Assembly (NCBI RefSeq): GCF_030936135.1
Contig: NC_082620.1
Location: 1,302,001 to 1,366,000 of the forward strand
Source of the DNA: Gavia stellata
Taxonomy: Eukaryota; Chordata; Aves; Gaviiformes; Gaviidae
Length of the DNA stretch: 64,000 nucleotides
Direction: 5' to 3'
The notes under the pieces were generated by a model. That model searched no databases. It was not told the origin of the DNA and saw only the letters and a list, made by a program, of their open reading frames with translations. A program made the translations under genes and the position numbers. Shown here piece by piece: positions 1 to 12,600 of this stretch (position 1 is its first letter; the number at the start of each line of letters is the position of its first letter).

Positions 1-3000
1 AACATTCTCGTGTCTGTTACATTGGTGGGAGGGCTCCACTCTTCTGAAATATTATCCAAAATGTGTGTGTCTCACCTGAAGCATCCCTTTTTATTTTTTT
101 CCTAGTGATGTGCTGATAGCTCAGGAGGAAGTTGCTGTGGGTTTTCATAATAGTTCATGGAAAGCTACCCATACCTTTGACTGCATCTTCCGTTAGTGGC
201 CGCTCCCTGAGCTGGGAGACTGGACACTAGCAATCATTCCTGCTCATCTAGAAATCCAGAAAGTTGGGGGTTTTGTTGCTTATCAGCTCCTTGCTGGACT
301 ACCAGCTTTGAAATGACTCGTTCATGATAGTTGGGGGAACCTGCAGTTCAAGTGACCCATAGGTAAATGAGTGTGAGGAGTTACTATGTGTCCTTTCAAG
401 CAACTTTTTGAAAAGTTAGTATCTTGATGTTTGTTTCATTGCTGATGTGACTATTTTTTTCTGACAGCTGATCAGATTTGAGCGTACCTGAGAGTTACCA
501 AATAGCCACCTTGAAAACCTGCATCCTCAGCTGATGGCCTCGTCCCACTTTCTAAGCACAATATTTGTTTGTTTGACATTTGTGTAAATGCAAAATACAG
601 TTACTGCTTTCCAGTTGTTTATTATTAAGAGTGATGCTTGCAATCGTAGCTGTGGTACATGTTTAAAGCTGTCTTAGTATCCCATACATGAAGTAGGGTG
701 TCCAGGTAACAGTTGGTTTGGGTGACTTGATTTTTCCATGAAATAAATCTACCGTTTTATTTGGAGGGAGGAATGAGAGTTTTTCTGCATTGCTGTTGCG
801 AAACCTTCTAGTCTTTTGCTTTACCTTTTTGAGAAACTAAATTCAGGCCTGTTTGTAGCTGACATTTCACACCCAGTCCAGAAAACTACTTTTGATCCCT
901 CTGTGGAAAGAAGTAGGCTAAGCAAGAGCAGTCCTTGAGCTGCGATGCTTTCACAAGGTGGTGCTTGTGACTCTCCCCCTGGAGAATATCGGTGCTTTGA
1001 AGTCAAAAGAAGATTATCCTCCTGCCCCTTTGATTCCCTTGGCCTTTTGAGCAGGAGATGATCCACGCATGGAAATGCAGAGGGAATCAACAAGCTCCTG
1101 TTTGGTTCGCTCTGAATTTCTGCTGGATGATGGCTTATTTGCATGTATTGTAGGCACGGAAGTTATGAATTGTGCTGCGTTAAGTTTCGCTCTTGAGAGC
1201 AAAAAGATTCAAGTAGTTTATACTGTGATCTGAACAAAAGGGTTTTTAAGAACTTGGGGAGTTTTAAGTCAAAGTTGGGATTACTATGTTTTCATGCGTG
1301 TGACGTGCAGGTCACGCAGTTTAAAACTAAATAAAACCCCGGACCAGCTCAGCCACAGCGCATGCTTGTATGTGCGTGTTAGTAATCCCAGGGAAAGTGT
1401 ATTTTGTAGCCCCCAACCAATTTCCTGGAGGATGGATCTGTAATTGGTTATTTTAGGTCTCACTTCAAAATGCTGGCATTTTTTTAAAGGACTTCAGGCT
1501 AGGCCTGCTAGTAAAAACATTGGATACTGAGCTGAAGCCTGGCGAAAATTTTCCTTTTTCCTCTCACTTTTTGCACTTGAGGGAGGAAGGTCCCTTAAAA
1601 TGGGGGGCGGGGGGGGGAGGTGCTGGGCTATAGTTCATATGTTCTAGTTGGCTGTTAGTGCTTTTTTCCCATCCTGAAATTTCATAAGAAAGCTTCATTC
1701 ATCTCATTTATTTTGGTTTTGGCATGTGGTGTGGTTTGATTTCTCTGTTTTGTCTCAGAAGAAAACACCCCGCACTGTTACGCTCATTTGCTTTTACTAG
1801 TGCTGAGACAGGACTAGTCGCTGTCGTTTTTCAGAATGACTGTTCAGTGTCAAAGGAGGAGTCGTAGATGTTGCGGAAGCGGATTGACTGCCTTTACCTG
1901 GTAGAAGCGCTGAGGTTTGAAGATGGCCAGCAAGATGAACGTCTTTTAGAGCATCTCCCGTGGAAATGCTGCCTAGTGATGTGTCTAGTGCTCCTGAAAC
2001 AGAAGTCTCTTGGTCGGTTGTGCCGTAGTTGCGTGCACCTGACGTGACACTGCACCCACCTGCAGCAGCAGTGGAATTAGTTTATTAATTTACCTGTTTA
2101 TTATTTGTGGAGGAGATCTTGTAGGTATAATGATGTAGCCTCTTGCATCACCAGTCCTTGTGAACCATCACATCTTAACGCACTTTCCCCTTGACTCTTC
2201 TTTCGCTGCCACTGGTTTCTGAATGGGAACTACCTACACAGCTTGGAGGTTTAACAAAAATGCTCCATGCAGACGAGCTGGGTTTTGGTTTGCCGGGGAA
2301 AATAACTGAGGTAGAGAGAATCCCTCCGATCGATGAGGAGTCTCCACTGCTGAGTAATAAGACGACTGTATTTTTGGGCAAGAATACGGAGTAATTGAGG
2401 TGGTATTGATGTGGTACGGAGCATCCACCCCTGCAATGGAGAATGCAGTGCAAAGTGCTGAAACTGTGGTGAAAGTCATCTTGAAAACAGTGCCAGGAGT
2501 GATGCTAGCTCTCCGTTCAAGAGGAAGACACTCAGGCTGGGGAAATATCTCTTAGAAGTGAAAGTTCATGGTAAGTGTCTGCCGCCTTGTCTGAGCGACA
2601 GAAAACATCCAGAACAGGTAGACATTGGGAGCATTTGGCTATTTCTTTGTAAGGAAGGGAAGAGGGCAGTCTGGAGCTTGATCTGATGGAACAGGAGAGA
2701 CCGGATCCAGCTGTGGTTTGCTAGAGGTGAGGTTTTGCTTTTGAGGTTTTTAAAGGGAGAAGAGGAAGTGAATGAGAAAGTAAACCCTCTGTTTTGCGAT
2801 GGAAGTAGTGGAGCACCTCTTCTTAGGAGAGGCTGATGCAGGGAGATGGGCAACAGGTAAGAAAGGCTGTAGAAGTGTAACGGTAGTAAGGGATGAGGCT
2901 TGATGAGGGTTAAACTAAGTTTAACCCATGCAGTACCCATGCCTGCATATGTTTGGAGGAGAGTTTAGTAAGGCTTTAATTTTTTTGGTAGAAGGTATGG

Positions 3001-3543
3001 AAACTGCTGGTTTGATGGTTATTTTCTTGTTCAGGGACTCATTAATTTCTATAAATTGCATGGGCTTTAGTTTGGGAGGGGCATGGTTTGGGTCCCCAGT
3101 GTATGTATTTTCTGTCTAACAGATCTAATGGCTTAATTCCTTAGGCTGATAGAAGCTGGCTCAGTGTGTCAGCTGCTGCTTTTACCCAAAGTGAATGATT
3201 TCCTACTTACCTCAACGCCTTACATCAGGCACAGTGCAGCGTCTGCTTTTCGTTAACGCTTTCTGTTAATTTAAAGAACCTCTTTATTCTTTCAGATATG
3301 TTTTAATGGAGCAGGCTGCAGGTCTGGCTTACACCTTTACCATTTCTGCTACATCCATAGCACTCAAGTTTGCTTACATGTTTTAGCATCTTTGTTGAAT
3401 GCAAGTGTTGATTGTCAGTTATGTTAGTCATAAGCTGTAAGTCATTTATTCCTCCTTTCTTTTTAATCTTTGGTTTGTTAGATACATGGACGTAGATGTT
3501 TTTGTTTTGTTAATTTTCACACCACATCTTTTCTGTACTTTAG
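1..3543 (+). other. Presumed HP1BP3 5' intron; no coding exon recognised
   Basis: This stretch lies upstream of the exon carrying the HP1BP3 start codon and is AT-rich, like the other HP1BP3 introns. I see no CpG-rich promoter, so the promoter and first non-coding exon are probably left of the window. Acceptor-like pyrimidine tracts ending in AG occur near 114 and 467 and could precede alternative non-coding exons, but nothing confirms them. A G run lies near 1601-1620. The short open frames here match no family I know. Confidence 0.5.
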
Positions 3544-3647
3544 GTTGACTCCTCACTGCACTGTGAAAACCATTAGGAAAAAGTCCTTGGGGTTAAAACC
3601 CGGGGCTCCGCAGTGTTACCTGCACTTGGGGCTAGAAATTAATTTAA
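3544..3647 (+). other. HP1BP3 5' UTR part of the first coding exon
   Basis: A pyrimidine-rich acceptor ends in TAG at 3541-3543, so the exon probably runs 3544-3743, with this part untranslated. It holds no upstream ATG. The start context is weak at -3 (T) and has G at +4, which may favour leaky scanning to the in-frame ATG at 4196 in the next exon. Shorter human HP1BP3 isoforms are known to start at the equivalent methionine. Confidence 0.6.
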
Positions 3648-6600
3648 ATGGCGACTGATCTGTCTGAAGCTGAACCCGTGCATCATAAGGCGCTTCCACT
3701 CTTAACGGGAGCTCAGCTGATCCACACGGACAAGTTAAGTGAGGTAGGGGCTGGCCCATTCTCCAAGCTTGCCCTTGGATCAGTCCTTGACTTCCAGTCC
3801 TGCTGAAGGTTACTCGGTACTCTTTCTCCCCTGCTTGTAGGAAACTCGATTGGGAGTCTGATAAACCCTGTAGGCACTCTCCTTCCCCTTCCCTGCTTCC
3901 CCTGAGATGTTGTATTTGTCAAAATCCTCAAATGCTCATCTCATTTAATTTGGGATTGAAAAGAAATTATTTCTTTTCTATCTGTAAAATGTGAAACTAT
4001 CCTCTCCTAGTATGCTTCAAAGAAGCTGGTTTGAGGGTTACTGTCTTTTAAAATTCTGAAAAATCCAGATGTAACCAGAATATTTCTACATATGCTGCTT
4101 TGATTTACTTTAATCCCATTTCAAAAACTTTCTGGTTCTTTCCAGTATCTGTACTGATTTTCATATGCTTTTTATAGAAAGTTGAAGACGACACGATGCC
4201 AATCCGTCGCTCGGTGAATTCTTCTTCCCGGGAAACTCCTCCCAAAAGCAAACCGGCTGAAGGTGAAGAGGTCAAAGCAGGTACAGTAATAGTTCTATTG
4301 GATTGTTAATGAATATCCAAACATAAGCTTGTGTTCCGAAACTCCTGAAAAACCCTACTCCCGAGATTAAAATACTACTAATGCTTAGCTCCTTTTCACA
4401 GGCTTTTCCTGGATTATTGGGAAGTTGTGTTTTGCAGCCACTCTTTCCAGACTGAACCCATTTGTTTTGTCCTTCACACCCTGTGGCAAAGTCCTGACAC
4501 TCCAGACATGAAAATATAGCTAAATATAGTCCTTTTTAAGCTTGCACGTTCTTTAGAGTAGAAATTGTGAAGTTTCAGTACTGTCGGGAAGGTGGCTTGA
4601 AATTGAAAGGTGAGGTTAATTAATGGAAAAACAAAGTATGGGGTTTTTTTTCTTTCTGTTCCTGAACAAAAGGATTTTACCACAATGTGTCATAAAATCT
4701 GGTCCAATATTAACGTGTCTGGTCTTCGCAGCTTCACCTCAGTTTCTCAGAACGTGTCATTTCAGTATTACATTCAGTTAGTTTCACTGACTTTGTCCCC
4801 TTTGGTGTCACAAATAAATAAATTGCAAAGGAAACAACCTATTAATACACTGCGTATTTTAAATGCGTGATACCTCCGCAGGGAAACTATGCACAGGAGT
4901 GTAGCAGGAGTGCTTAAGCTCCTTCTCAGAGATAGAGAACCTGTCTACTGCATGGAGCAGTGATGGTGGACAGTTACTTATCCAAAAAGTGGGTAATGGG
5001 AGTTCATATGCATCTTATCTAGTAGGCAGCCCAGTCTCTACGGCCTGTTCTCAGCTAAATATACTGGAGTTAATTTCCTTGGTAAGTTGATTTCTGACTG
5101 GATTTGATCCTGCTGATAGACAAGCGCTTCTGCCAGTGCATGTGCAATCTAAAGCTTTCCCAAGTCTGGAAAAATGTGATTGAACAGTTAAAATTCTTCA
5201 GGTGCCGCAGTGTGTGGTGCAGAAACAGCAGCGTTTGAAAACAAGTTGGTCATAAACAAAGCTACTTCTATGTATGTATGTAATTTTCTTGTAGAGATGT
5301 ATGATTTTGCACCTTTCTGAGTTAAAAACACATAAACCTCAACCTAGGGGAAAAATCTTAGTGTTTCATGGTACTGATTTCCTCCTCCCTTCCCCACCCA
5401 GGCCTCTCTGATGAGGGATGATTGCAACAGTAACTTTTGGAGTTAAGAGGAGAAGACTGGGGGAATTAGTTCCTTGTGAAAATGCTACATGAGGATGTTT
5501 GAAGTTATTCTGGCATTTGATGTCTGATTGCAGCTTATTGAAGCTCTTTTCAGTAGTTTTGTTCACGTCTTAAATTACATTCAAATCATCTGTTTAAATT
5601 AGAGAAAAGAAATTATCTGGTGGGAAATAATTTTGGGGGGCTGTTCTTAAGCTTTTTTTTTTTCCCCTCTGCCTTCCTGAAGAATAGAGACTAGTTTTAG
5701 GCAGTAACTTGATGCGTTTTCACATCTTTTAGATGCAGAAGTCACCTCTGAGGAATCTGCCTCTGTTGGAGAAGAACAAGAGAATGAAACCCTGCCTGCT
5801 GCATCCAGTGAAGCAGAACAGCCAAAGGAACCTGAGAATGAAGAGAAGGGGGAAACAAAGTCCTCAGAAGAAACCAAAAAGGAGTAAGGCTTGCCTTCGT
5901 GCTGAATTCAGGGATTTGGGTAGGATTCTGAAGAAAGTCAGGTTCTAGACATAGACAAGATGGTGGGAGAGATGGGGCAAATAGGATGGGTGCCTTAAGA
6001 AGGTGCTCGTATTTCTCAGGAGGAAGCTACCAATCAAGTGTATTTGCTGTTCTAGAACATATGTGCGACTGAATATTGAGATAGGGTCTCTCTTTTCTAA
6101 TAGAAACATCAAAATGTTCTTTAAATTATTTTCTGCGTCAGATGTTTTGGGCTTTTTGTTGTCGTTCTTCTGCTCGTTGGCTTCTTTTACAGTGTCTCTT
6201 GTCTTACTATTGCTTTGGATTTTTCCTAAGCGAGAAGGATCAGTCTAAGGAAAAGGAGAAGAAGGTGAAAAAGACCATTCCTGCGTGGGCTACTCTTTCT
6301 GCTAGCCAGCTAGCTAGAGCACAGAAGCAAACTCAGATGGCTGCCGCCTCACGTCCCAAAATGGATGCTATTTTAACTGAGGCCATCAGGGTAAGCAGGA
6401 GGCAAATGGTTTTTTTGTTCATCTGTTGCAAAGCAGAATAATTTGTGCACCTAAAATCCACAATTTCAGCTTGCTGACGGTATGTATGATAGTGCTGTCT
6501 GTTAGCAGGAAACTTACTGTGTAAGACGTGTATGCTTCTGCCTGGAAGCCCATGGAGCTGAAATACGAGTCCGTGATGATGATGGGGGGCCCTGTAGCTT

Positions 6601-9600
6601 ATTTCTTTGTTTAAAATTTGTTTCCCTCCCTAATTACATTATTAGAAACAGCTAGGATGACATAACCTGGTTGATTGCTGTCATCATTTAATTTGGTGGG
6701 CCTTCTAGCCATATTTAACTTGATTTACCTTGATTAATCCGTCTATTTGATACGTGCTTTTTTCACCGTTAACTTATGCTAATTCAGGACAGATGGAAAT
6801 ACTGTAAGCTAGCATTCCAAAGTGGTGTTGGTCTTGGTTTACTGTAGCCCTCCGGGTTGTAAGAGACCTGTGCTGTTGTAGTTGCGCTGCTGCTCTCCCC
6901 TTGAGGCTTGGTTCACGCACGTTGCCTTCCCAGGAGGCCTGGGTTCCACCAGCCTTAATTGCAGGATGGCCTTTCCAGCTGCTACATCTTCAAAATATGA
7001 ACTTCACCTTAGGTTTTTTACTAGTTTGCTAACGTCAATCCTCCAACTTCTTAAAAAAAATAAATTGGCAACTTGTTCTGACTTAATGATTACTCTGTCT
7101 GACATTTGTAATATGACTTACCAGTTGTGCAGCATTGGTTTGCCAAAAGGTGACTGTATTTTGTAGTAGCATGTAGTGTTTATGCCATTACTTGTAAGTG
7201 CTTCAGAATACAGGAGTAGTTGATATGCGTTTGCTGTACTGGTTTTGTGTTGTCTGCCCTTCAGCCAGTCTGAAGGGGAAAGTTAAGTATTTTGTTAGTC
7301 ATATTTTATACCTTTGAGTCATTGCGGGGAAACGGCCAGCTCTGGCATCTTGTGCCAATGTGCTGGCTTACATGCATCAGTCCAATCTCTGTTCTTCCAG
7401 ACCCACAGCAAGATAATTGCAGTGCAGGTGGTTTCTACTAACTTTTTGCGTCTGTTTCAGGCGTGCTTTCAAAAGAGTGGTGCATCGGTCGTTGCAATAC
7501 GTAAATACATCATCCACAAATACCCTTCCCTGGAGCTTGAGAGGAGAGGCTATCTTCTAAAGCAAGCCTTGAAAAGGGAGCTGGAGAGAGGAATCATTAG
7601 ACAGGTAAGAGTTGCTTTGCGAACCAGCGCTGGAGGTGTTATTACTCAATTACATAGGAGTTTCTTAAACTCTCTGGCGTGGCTGTGTTCTCCCTTGTGG
7701 TGGTTAATCAACTTCTGTCTCCGTTTTGTTAGACACCGACAGAATTTCAGCATCGTTCTGTCAATCAGATACTTTGCACGGTTGTCTCTTGTGCAATTTA
7801 TGACCGTTTCTTGGTGTTGTCATATAGCGTTGGCAGCAGCATGTGTCTTCAAACTGAGTCTAACAACATCACTTCTGCAGCAGCACATTTCTTTTACCAC
7901 TGTAATTTATGCCTGTGATATCTATCTGTGAGGGTCTCCTGGTCAGGACAGCAGAGTATGTTATTAATATCTGGCTGTAGTTTTTGACCTTGGGGACATG
8001 TCAGTGGGTTCAAATCAGGCTCCTGCCATAACAGCCCATCACCAGGGTGACAGTGCATTCAAAATCTGTGCAATGATGTCAGTTAGTCTCTTTCAGGTTG
8101 TTATTATTCTGAGTTACTTTGTTAAAGACTGAAATGGACTTTCTTTTGAACTAGGTGAAAGGAAAGGGAGCTTCTGGGAGCTTTGTGGTGGTGTCTAGTG
8201 CAGGAAAAACTGTTCCAAAAGCCAGAGACAGAAAGGTAAGATGGGTCATTTTAAACAATACTCTGAAAAATCTTGCACTGAAACACATGTATCTTATGAA
8301 ATGCAGCCTAACCCCAACCCAAACAGTATTCTCCTCCTTGCTGTACTCTTCCTCCCCGAGTACAGCAATTAAAAGACCCGTTCCGCCAAAATCGGAATCA
8401 GAAAGCTAGTATGAGAAATTAAAACCAAGTAGAATAATAAAAATCTTAGTTTTAAAATGTTTACATTAAACCCCTAGGCTTTGGTTCAGAGGCAGAAAAC
8501 TGAATAACCATGAAGCTCCTCTTCTGTCTTTACCTGGTAGAGAGAGATGCCTCTCAGGTATTGTAAGAGAGCTTTATGCTACTGCTGTTTCTGTTATATC
8601 TGTTGCATGGATAAATGGAAGACTTCAGTCTTCAGGACTGTCAGATGAACATTTTTCCAACAGCTGTGAGGGAGGAAGAAGAAAATATCCTAAGGCTTCT
8701 GGAAGAAAGCTGCTAATGTTGGGTGTATATTGTTCTGAGGTAGAAAGATGCGATGTGGGTTTTTTTGAGCCTAGTCTTCATAATTAGTCGTGGTTCCAGC
8801 ACCGCTGTTCTCCACTCCCTGCTGCGCTGGGTGTATGAAACACATTTCTAACACTGCAGTTATAAAATGCTTAGCTGGAATTGCCAATCCCCTTGCATCT
8901 TAGATGGGTGAACCCAGAGAGTATTGTAATGCCTTGGTGCTTATCTCTTGGCTACTGGGGAGACCAAAAGTCCTAAAACTGAAGGAAATAGTGACACACT
9001 TAGTACTAGGTCACTGAAGGAAACTAATTGCAGCGTAACTTCTTTTTAAAATGGAGCTCCACAAGAAGTTTGAGCAAGGCACCTGATAACTGCTAACACA
9101 TCACTTTAGTTGTCTGCAGCATATCAGTGTCTTTGTTCTTAGTTACTTTCTCTGTGTTGCAGCAAAACGGATGGCTTGCTTTTGTTTTTTGGTGAATTCA
9201 GCTAGCAGTTGAGCAGTGAGCGGCACCCTCACCCCCTGTTTGACTGTTTGCAAAGCTGCTGGTCGGCATCAAAATCATTAAACTTCAGCACATTTCCCCA
9301 CTGTCTTTTCTGTATAAAGAACAGACCATTTTTTTGCTGATCATCCCCTTCTCATAGTAACAAAGGGATGGAGGAAAATTCAGAAGGGGCTTCAATTGAA
9401 ATTTCATTCTGTCAGGTGAAAAAAAATTACACACTCCTCTTCAGCTCTTTATTTTTGGGAAGATTTGACCTGTGTAAACAGGTCTTGCCTTGATAGTTTT
9501 TGTTTCATGTCAGCATGAATCATTTTCACCTGTCTCATTGAAGGGGAGCAGAGGAAAATGTCTGTAGAAAGAGGAAGGAAACCATTAAAAATACAGATGT

Positions 9601-12600
9601 GGTTAAAAATGCAGCAATTCATATTTGTAAAATTTTCCTAAGACTCCTATGAAAATTCCAGCCAAATTTGCTCGATTCTACTTAAACTGCTAAACTTTTT
9701 AAATTGTTAATTTAAAGAACTGCCTTACAGAACTTGGTTTTCCAGATCTGTGGCCAGTGTCTGGAGCACTTCTCCCCACCTGTGCATTGCTGGTTCAGAA
9801 AACCCAGAGTTTTAGGCCCCACTGATGCGTAAAAGTATGTGTATTTCAGAAAAGCACTTCCGCTTCGACTGCAGAGCAACAAGTCAAGCTGGAAGATATC
9901 CTGCCGCTGGCTTTCACCCGCCTTTGTGAGCCGAAGGAAGCTTCTTACAGCCTGATCAAGAAATATGTGTCTCAGTATTACCCCAAACTCAAAGTAGATA
10001 TAAGGTAGGTGCAGGAGTACGCTTTTGCAAGCGGAGCTGCAGAGGAGCAGTGAAACGCAGCCTTCCTCTGGCTTTGCCTCACTTGACGGTGATTCAGTTC
10101 AGTATTTCAGCAGGCAGCAGACAGGTGGTGCTCTGCGTTGTAGAGCCTGCAGGAAAGCTTGAGGAAAAGCTGTGCCTTTTTCTGCATCCCTCCACACCCA
10201 ATCTTTGTTCCTGACGGACATCAGCATTGCTCTACGCACCTCCGCCCTTAACCGAAACCAGATCCCCTTAGCTGCGTGGATGTGAAGGCCTCTCCTTGGG
10301 ATCTTGTCCCACTTGGTTCTGGATGCTTTAGCTGGCACATGCTTACAGCAATCTTTAAGTTGGCCCATATGGAGGGGGTCAAGGCTTGGGGAGGAAGCGA
10401 ATCTAGGAAAACCCTGTGCGTCACCTCTTACAGGGGCTTGTACTCAGTCCCTTGTTTGTCTGCGAGCTGACTGACTCATTGCCCACCGAGTCCAAATGTG
10501 CTTTTCAAAATGAGTAAATCCTTCCGAGCGAAACTTGTCTCTTTCTGGATATGCAGTGACACCAAGAAAGCGTTGCAGTTGAATTTCCGCTAACGTACAT
10601 TGTTCTTCTCATGTAATCAGTGCTTGCTGACAGATCTCCATTTAAAATGTCTGTATGTAGGCAGATACCGCTTGTAAGTACTGCTCTGCTCACACTCTGT
10701 ATAAAGCGTTGTTTCTCTGTTTGTTTTTTAAGCTGTCAGTGTGTGTCAGTAAAGCTTTATCCTCCTGTATTTCAGACCCCAGCTGTTGAAGAATGCCCTG
10801 CAGAGAGCTGTAGAGAAGGGCCAGTTAGAGCAGATCACAGGGAAGGGAGCATCTGGGACATTCCAGGTCAGAGCCAGAGTTCATCTTGTTTTGTTGACTG
10901 TACTGACCACACGCTTTGGATATAAGTTAACGCGCCCTCTCCCCCACCAGTTTTATTGGGTACGCCTGTCTTTAGCAGCCTGTCATATTCGGGAATTGTC
11001 AAACTATGAAGCAGTAGGACTCTTATTCTCCTCTTGGTCTACATTTCTGGAGCAGACCCCCCTGCCTTCCTTGCTTAGCGTGCTCCACACGCTGCTTCAG
11101 CTCTGACTCACTAGCGCAGTAGGGGGAGATGGTGGGGTAAGCTTTCCTTTCCATCACTAATTGTAAGTGCAGTGGGTACCCCAGATGCCTGCAATGTCTT
11201 CTTACGTCTATGCTGTAGAAGTCTCTCGGGTACATTTGGTCTGTGGGATGGAGGAAGATCTGATTTATTTCCTTCCCTGAGTGATAGACCCTTAGATTGC
11301 CACATCCTTGCAGTGTATTTGGGGACTAGGACAATGTGTTACTGATAAAAAGCACTCCAGGCCGGTTGACTGAATAGGCCTGTCCTCCCAATTAAAGCTG
11401 GGAGAGCAGCGTTCCCTGTGCAGTGTTTTAATATAAAACATATCTGTGCTAATGCAGGAGCGCCGACCCACCTGGTGCAGAGGAGCTTGTCCTGACCTGG
11501 TTTGGGAGAATTTTGTCTTGATGCTTTTCTCTTCCTCCTTGGAAAATAGCTGAAGAAATCAGGGGAGAAGCCCCTGCTGGGTGGGACTCTGATGGAAGAC
11601 GCCATCCTGTCTGCTATTGCGGCCATGAACGAACCGAAGACCTGCTCCACCACAGCACTGAAGAAGTATATCCTGGAAAACCACCCAGGGACCAACTCCA
11701 ACTTCCAGGGTAAAGTACCCATCTGTGTAACGCTTCTCTTCTACGTGCTGAAAGAGAGTCCTGCAGCTGCAGATGTGTCTGTGCAGCACCTTTAAACTAT
11801 TTATTTGAGCTTGCTGGGGAACTGACAGCTGCTCAGCTCTTTGTGCTGCAGAGTTGCTCAGTGTTTTTAATTCCCATTAGTTCCTTTCAAGCCTGACAAA
11901 GGCTAGTTTCTGAGACATAATGCATGTTTCTCTTGTCTATAGCACGTTCCCAGGAAGGGGGAATAGCATTCAAGGACTTTATTGTTCTTAAATCACCAAG
12001 TCGATTTCATCTGTCTCTCTCTATTTTGAAAGGCCACAGCTTGGCATAAATGCAATTCCTAGTTGCTTTTTATTTTGAGAAGTTGCATAGTCTAACTTTA
12101 AAAAAAATTTACAAGCACCCTTCTTACTGATTTGTTTGAGGTCCTTCTTTGGCTCTGATTTTAAAAGGTCAAGCAAGTTAGAAGAGAAACTAATCCTGTT
12201 GTATTTGGGAAGGGATTTGGCATGTCTTTGTTCCCAGGAATGACACTAATGTCTGTTTTGACTTTTGCATTAGCAGAAGCAATACTAACAGGGACTTTAA
12301 AGCAGATCTTCTAACAGCTTATTTGCATTATTTGGTCTGAGCCCTGATGCAGTTGTTTAACTGAGGCTGGAGGTCATTTGAAGCAGGATGAGCTCGCAGC
12401 AGTCTCTTCTAGAGTCAAGCCTAAAAGTAGATCAGTTTGTTATGGTGGTGTCACAGTGCTGGTGCCATTCCTCAGGACATGAGGCCGGAGAGGAGATTGC
12501 TGATCCCGCGCTCTTCAGCTGGAGCTGAAGCACGGCATCAGCATGGCTGTTTGATGCAGGGCTTACTGACATGTAGAGGAACGCAGGTTCCCTCGCGGGC

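Noticed and set aside
2191-2394. 67-codon + strand open frame in the presumed HP1BP3 5' intron
   Set aside because: It has no family resemblance, no flanking splice sites in a matching phase, and overlaps equally long frames on the other strand.
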